DNA of 64,000 bases from Galbitalea sp. SE-J8 (GTDB lineage Bacteria > Actinomycetota > Actinomycetes > Actinomycetales > Microbacteriaceae), in NCBI RefSeq assembly GCF_030345695.1, contig NZ_JAUASV010000021.1, positions 1 to 64,000 on the forward strand, read 5' to 3'. The stretch's first letter is position 1. Each line of letters begins with the position of its first letter. Below are positions 60,542-64,000 of the stretch, piece by piece. The position numbers and the translations under genes were made by a program. The notes under the pieces were generated by a model that was not told the DNA's origin, made no database searches, and saw nothing but the letters and a program-made list of their open reading frames with translations.

Positions 60542-61807
60542 ATGTCCCGCATCCTGCTCCGAGCCGGCAAGAGCCCGTTCCAGGTGTTCACGCCCGAGCA
60601 GTCGCTCGCCGTGGGCGGCACGGGCGTCTTCGGCGCGAACGCGGGCAATCTGCTGTTCTCGGGCGCCGTGCACCGCGCGCTGAGCGTGCCGGACGCCGAG
60701 GTCGTCACGGACGGCTTCGTGCTCGAGAACCTCAAGAACGTGCCGAAGATGGCGGATCACATCGACGAGCGCTACGACCACGTGGTGCTGCCGTTCGCGA
60801 ACGCGTTCCGCCCGGGATTCGCCGGGCAGCTCGCGACCTACGCCGAGCTCATCGAGCGGCTGCACGTGCCCGTGACGGTCGTCGGCGTGGGCGCGCAGAT
60901 GGCCGTCGGAGCCGACCGACCGGATGCCGGGGCCGAGTTCGACGAGGTCGTGGCGAGATTCGTCCGCGCGGTCCTCGCGCGCTCGGCGACGCTCGGCGTG
61001 CGCGGCGCCCGCTCGGCCGCCTATCTCGCGCAGCTCGGGTTCGGGCCGGACGCGATCGACGTCATCGGCTGCCCCTCGTTGTTCACCGAGCGCGACGGGT
61101 TCGCCATCCGACCGCGCGACGTCACCCGTGAGAGCCGGATCGACCTGACCTACACGGGCGGTCTGTCCGCGCTCGTCGACCGTGCCGTCGAGCGGTACCC
61201 GCGCCTCGAGTTCGTCGCGCAGGAGCACCACCGGCTGCGCCTGCTGCTCGAGGGCGCGGATCCCGCAGGGTACGACGGCCGGGGACCGCTCGGCACCGGA
61301 CATCCCCTCTACCGCGACGACCGCATCCGCTTCTTCGTCGACGCCCGCACCTGGACCGACCACCTGGCCGGCTTCGATCTGGCGTTCGGCACGCGCATCC
61401 ACGGCGCGATCGCGGCGCTGCTGGCGCGGGTGCCCGCGATCGTGCTCGCCTACGACTCGCGCACGCTCGAGCTCGCCGAGTACCACGGCATCCCGCACCG
61501 CGACTTCCACGCGGTCGGGCCCGGGACGGATGTCGCGACGCTCGCGGCGGACGCCGACCTGACCGAGTTCCACGCCCGCTTCCCGGAGCTCGCGGCGCAC
61601 TACCGCGCGTTCTTGACGGCGAACGGGCTCGCGCACATCTGGCAGGACGGCGGGGCGAACCCCGGCTACGACGCGCGCCTCGCCGCGCTCGAGCTGCCCC
61701 CGGCCGTGCGCCGCCCGCGCCGGCGGCTGCTCGGGCGACGCGCGGCCCCGGCGGCGCCGATAGCCCGCACGAGCGTGTCCGAGCTGATCGCGAGGCGCTC
61801 CGGCTGA
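60542..61807 (+). CDS. Polysaccharide pyruvyl transferase family protein
   Basis: A 421-residue enzyme expected to add a ketal-linked pyruvate to a sugar of a surface polysaccharide, using phosphoenolpyruvate. Family marks are FGANAGNLLFSGAVHRAL near residue 30 (N-terminal half), VTVVGVGAQMAVGADRP (about 107), LGVRGARSAAYLAQLG (about 152) and FGTRIHGAIAALLARVPAIV (about 285), the core GTR-x-HG motif of PS_pyruv_trans. The last 40 residues are Arg/Pro-rich. Pyruvylated sugars give wall polymers a negative charge. It is not next to other polysaccharide genes here but fits the rml, galU and LCP genes of the window. Confidence 0.88.
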   Translation: MSRILLRAGKSPFQVFTPEQSLAVGGTGVFGANAGNLLFSGAVHRALSVPDAEVVTDGFVLENLKNVPKMADHIDERYDHVVLPFANAFRPGFAGQLATYAELIERLHVPVTVVGVGAQMAVGADRPDAGAEFDEVVARFVRAVLARSATLGVRGARSAAYLAQLGFGPDAIDVIGCPSLFTERDGFAIRPRDVTRESRIDLTYTGGLSALVDRAVERYPRLEFVAQEHHRLRLLLEGADPAGYDGRGPLGTGHPLYRDDRIRFFVDARTWTDHLAGFDLAFGTRIHGAIAALLARVPAIVLAYDSRTLELAEYHGIPHRDFHAVGPGTDVATLAADADLTEFHARFPELAAHYRAFLTANGLAHIWQDGGANPGYDARLAALELPPAVRRPRRRLLGRRAAPAAPIARTSVSELIARRSG

Positions 61808-61867
61808 GCCTGGATCCACCGATGAGCCTTCGGCGGGTGGGCTCGACGTGGTCGGCGCGGCATGATC

Positions 61868-61963
61868 GTGCGTGTGCGTGTGCGTGTGCGTGTGCGTGTG
61901 CGTGTGCGTGTGCGTGTGCGTGTGCGTGTGCGTGTGCGTGTGCGTGTGCGTGTGCGTGTGCGT
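61868..61963. repeat. Hexanucleotide microsatellite (GTGCGT)16
   Basis: Sixteen perfect tandem copies of GTGCGT span 96 bases with no interruption. Frames across it encode alternating dipeptides such as Cys-Val or, on the other strand, His-Ala or Thr-Arg; none has a start signal or continues into a recognisable protein. It lies 60 bases after the pyruvyl transferase stop. Confidence 0.97.
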
Positions 61964-62032
61964 GGGTGAGGTCCGGGCGTCGCATCCCGGTCGTCCACTT
62001 GGTTCTCGGTCGTGCCGCGGTCGCGGCGGTGG

Positions 62033-62185
62033 TCAGCTGGCCGTCATTGGTGGCGGTGCGTGCGTTGTCGTGAACAGGCGCTCGAACGCGGTCTGCCAGG
62101 GCCAGGCCTCGGGCAGGTGCAACATGATCCGACGTGCGGACCGCGCCAGTCGTGCCGGCACTGGTCCTGGTGGATCCAGGTTGAG
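62033..62185 (-). pseudogene. C-terminal remnant of an IS1380-like transposase
   Basis: About 50 codons ending in a TGA at 62033 encode PARLARSARRIMLHLPEAWP, then WQTAFERLFTTTHAPPP, the typical end of actinobacterial IS1380-family transposases (ARxxLHLPxxWPW ... LFxxTHxPP). Everything upstream of it is missing: the frame runs into the start of the alditol oxidase gene without family resemblance. No terminal inverted repeat or target duplication could be identified. The remnant lies between the hexanucleotide repeat and the oxidase gene. Confidence 0.65.
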
Positions 62186-62242
62186 ACCGTCCGCGGGGGT
62201 CGCACGCCCGCCGCGAAGCCGCCCTCCAACGAAGGAGACCCG

Positions 62243-63502
62243 ATGACCGACCGCACACCGCCCGGACGAACCTGGGCCGGCACCCACGAGTTCCGGGCCG
62301 CGGAGCTGCTCGTGCCGGCGACCATCGCCGAGGCGCAGGAGCTGGTGGCCGCGCGCGACCGCATCCGTTCCCTCGGCACCCGGCACTCGTTCAACGATCT
62401 CGCGGACACGCCTGGCAGCCTGCTCGCGCTCACCGGGATCGCACCCGACGTCGTTATCGACACGGACGCCCGCACGGTGACGGTCGGTGCCGGCACGCGC
62501 TACGCGGTCGTGGCGAGCGAGCTCGCCGCGCGCGGCTGGGCGCTGCACAACCTGGGTTCGCTGCCGCACATCTCGGTCGGCGGTGCGACCGCGACCGCGA
62601 CCCACGGTTCGGGCGACCACAACGGAAACCTCTCGACGGCGGTGCGCGCGCTCGAGTTCATCGCGCCGGACGGCTCGTTACGCGCGGTGCGCTCGGGCGA
62701 TGCGGACTTCGCGGGCAGCGTCGTGCACCTCGGCGCGCTCGGTCCCGTCACGCGTGTCACGCTCGCCATCGAGCCGGGCTACCGGGCGCGCCAGGACACC
62801 TACGAGGGCCTGACCTGGGACGACCTGTTCGACCGGCTCGACGTCGTGACCGGGGCGGGATACAGCGTGAGCGTGTTCACCACGTGGGACACCCCGACCG
62901 TCGGCAACATCTGGGTCAAGGAGCGGGTGGGGGAGGCATCCGCTCCCGACATGGTGCCGACGCTGTTGAGCGCGCGCCGACGAGCGGAGAAGGCGCTGTC
63001 GCCCACGGGCGAGGAGGCCGACAACACGACCGAGCAGGGTGGTGCGATCGGCGACTGGCACGAGCGGCTGCCGCACTTCCGCATCGACGCGACGCCGTCG
63101 AACGGCGACGAGATCCAGACGGAGTACCTCGTCGATCGGGCGGTCGCGGTCGATGCGATTCGAGCGGTGCGCTCGATCGCCGGGCGGGTCGCGCCGGCGC
63201 TGCTCGTGACCGAGCTGCGCACCGTCGCGGCCGACGAGCTCTGGCTCTCGACCGCATACGGACGCGACAGCCTGTGCATCCACTTCACCTGGAGGAACCT
63301 CCCGGATGCGGTGGCTGCGGCGATAGTGGAGGTCGAGCGGGTGCTCGCCCCGTTCGACCCGCGCCCGCACTGGGGCAAGCTGTTCGCGATGCCGATCGGT
63401 GCCTCGTTCCCGCGTCTGGGCGACTTCCGCGAGCTCGTGGCGCGCACCGACCCGGCGGGGAAGTTCCGCGGCCCCTACCTCGAGCGCGTGCTGCGCGTAT
63501 GA
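62243..63502 (+). CDS. FAD-linked alditol oxidase (AldO/xylitol oxidase type)
   Basis: A 419-residue flavoprotein, the same length as Streptomyces alditol oxidase. It oxidises sugar alcohols such as xylitol or sorbitol at C1 with O2, giving an aldose and hydrogen peroxide. The FAD domain has IRSLGTRHSFNDLADTPGSL, with the His that binds FAD covalently in this family (about residue 46), VTVGAGTRYAVVASELAARG, and LPHISVGGATATATHGSGDH. The C-terminal HWGK motif (DPRPHWGKLF, about 377) is typical of AldO and related aldonolactone oxidases. The ATG has GAAGGAG six bases upstream. Another polyol pathway (23.3-30.3 kb) is present in the window, which supports use of sugar alcohols. Confidence 0.9.
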   Translation: MTDRTPPGRTWAGTHEFRAAELLVPATIAEAQELVAARDRIRSLGTRHSFNDLADTPGSLLALTGIAPDVVIDTDARTVTVGAGTRYAVVASELAARGWALHNLGSLPHISVGGATATATHGSGDHNGNLSTAVRALEFIAPDGSLRAVRSGDADFAGSVVHLGALGPVTRVTLAIEPGYRARQDTYEGLTWDDLFDRLDVVTGAGYSVSVFTTWDTPTVGNIWVKERVGEASAPDMVPTLLSARRRAEKALSPTGEEADNTTEQGGAIGDWHERLPHFRIDATPSNGDEIQTEYLVDRAVAVDAIRAVRSIAGRVAPALLVTELRTVAADELWLSTAYGRDSLCIHFTWRNLPDAVAAAIVEVERVLAPFDPRPHWGKLFAMPIGASFPRLGDFRELVARTDPAGKFRGPYLERVLRV

Positions 63503-63613
63503 GGCGTGGCGACGCGCCCTTCGCTCTGAAGGAAGAGTCCAACATTTCGTGGGCGAACCGGAGCGACGCGCCGCCACCAGCGTCGCGTGATCATTGCGCA
63601 CCGCAGCATGAGT

Positions 63614-63642
63614 CGCTAAGCTCCCGTAATGTGAGCTTAGCG
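63614..63642 (+). promoter_or_regulatory. Inverted repeat over the promoter of the last gene
   Basis: CGCTAAGCT (63614-63622) and AGCTTAGCG (63634-63642) form a perfect 9-bp inverted repeat with an 11-base loop. TAAGCT (63617-63622), within the left arm, is a plausible -10 element eight bases before GTG 63631, so a protein bound here would block transcription. Confidence 0.5.
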
Positions 63643-64000
63643 CGAATGAAGTGGTCAGCGTCGGTCGTGTCAGTCGCGCTCCTCGGGGCTCTCCTGCTGA
63701 CCAATTGCGCTGGAAGGCAGGATCCCGGGACCTCCGCTGGAACAGCGACGACACCCGCTCCCTCGGCGCCAGAATCATTCACGGCGTCGGCTTCGCCGAC
63801 CGCGGCCAACTCCTACGAGCAGCCACAGCAGCCCTTCGACCATGACTGCTCTGCCATTCTGAGTCCCGAGCAGATATCAACCACATTCGGCGAGGCCATG
63901 GTCGGTCCCACCAGCCCCACCGCATTCCAAGAATCTGCTGGGCCAGCCTTGCAGGCCGGAGCACTCACGTGCCGATGGGGCGCGGGGGCGAACGGAAGCG
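63631..64000 (+). CDS. Putative lipoprotein, DUF3558-like (3' end outside the window)
   Basis: The frame is open to the right edge (123 codons seen). It begins VSLARMKWSASVVSVALLGA; the hydrophobic stretch ends in LLLTNCAGRQ, a slightly unusual lipobox with Cys at about residue 27. A Thr/Ser/Pro/Ala linker follows, then HDCSAILSPEQISTTFGEAM and LTCRWGAG, which resemble actinobacterial DUF3558-type lipoproteins with paired Cys. Either GTG 63631, fitting the leaderless -10, or ATG 63646 may be the start. The gene is less GC-rich and uses CAG, AAT, TCA and CCA codons more than its neighbours, which hints at a different origin. Confidence 0.7.
   Translation, partial: MSLARMKWSASVVSVALLGALLLTNCAGRQDPGTSAGTATTPAPSAPESFTASASPTAANSYEQPQQPFDHDCSAILSPEQISTTFGEAMVGPTSPTAFQESAGPALQAGALTCRWGAGANGS

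Larger units (their letters stand above)
61808..62242. other. Intergenic region with microsatellite and transposase remnant
   Basis: These 435 bases hold the (GTGCGT)16 repeat (61868-61963) and the transposase remnant (62033-62185). The last 50 bases carry the ribosome binding site of the oxidase gene. No intact gene is seen. Confidence 0.7.

Noticed and set aside
61666-62258. Open frames with His-Ala, Thr-Arg or Cys-Val dipeptide runs across the hexanucleotide repeat
   Set aside because: They arise from the repeat itself, lack ribosome binding sites, and overlap real genes.

Overview
The window is high-GC DNA with strong C/G preference at third codon positions. It carries GTG and ATG starts, many apparently leaderless genes, a DUF222/HNH endonuclease, an LCP protein, a GTP-type PEP carboxykinase and an F420 gene (cofD). 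Together with interspersed inverted repeats that read GGTCGAGGAGC ... TCTCGAGACC, this points to an actinobacterium, most likely of the family Microbacteriaceae. The assignment is by gene style only; no search was run. No phage, plasmid or CRISPR locus was seen. The region looks chromosomal, with a few degraded insertions.

Layout. 1-4.5 kb: 3' end of an HNH endonuclease gene and a 1148-aa secreted Ig-repeat protein. 4.5-12 kb: TetR regulator and a cell-surface polysaccharide block (rmlB, an rmlC-rmlD fusion, HAD phosphatase, a Lys-rich secreted protein with no acidic residues, a DUF4012 protein, galU with a mosaic centre). 12-15.6 kb: secreted Ig-like protein, then a GH1 beta-glucosidase and a LacI regulator, each preceded by a CebR-like operator. 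15.6-21.3 kb: repeat array, aminotransferase, MFS exporter, Lrp regulator, GNAT, VanY-type carboxypeptidase, and a 75-bp tandem array. 21.3-30.3 kb: phosphoglucomutase and a polyol locus (xylulokinase, DeoR regulator, ABC transporter without ATPase, polyol dehydrogenase). 30.6-35.3 kb: pheA, lipid kinase, serS, HAD phosphatase. 35.4-44.0 kb: one six-gene minus-strand operon made of a peptide ABC transporter, a PucR-type regulator and an amidohydrolase, five of its genes overlapping end to end.

44.3-49.6 kb: alpha/beta hydrolase, PaiB-like FMN protein, adenosine deaminase, and an ECF sigma factor with a membrane-anchored partner. 49.8-54 kb: tRNA-Ser(UGA), pckG, LCP ligase, tRNA-Ser(GCU), TetR. 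54-57.9 kb: DoxX-like protein, LLM oxidoreductase, EamA transporter, cofD and a 49-aa membrane protein. 58-59.8 kb: tRNA-Arg(ACG), into which a broken MFS gene and a PadR remnant read. 59.9-64 kb: HutD-like protein, pyruvyl transferase, a 16-copy hexanucleotide repeat, an IS1380-like transposase remnant, an alditol oxidase and the start of a lipoprotein gene.

Signals not explained by genes. (1) Four intergenic hairpin elements (near 23.0, 30.5, 31.7 and 44.2 kb) have perfectly complementary 14-18 bp ends of unrelated sequence around a 53-58 bp centre; a weaker fifth lies at 49.7 kb. (2) At least 14 genes have TANNNT ending 6-10 bases before the start codon and no Shine-Dalgarno sequence. (3) galU changes codon usage abruptly for about 156 codons, as expected after recombination.
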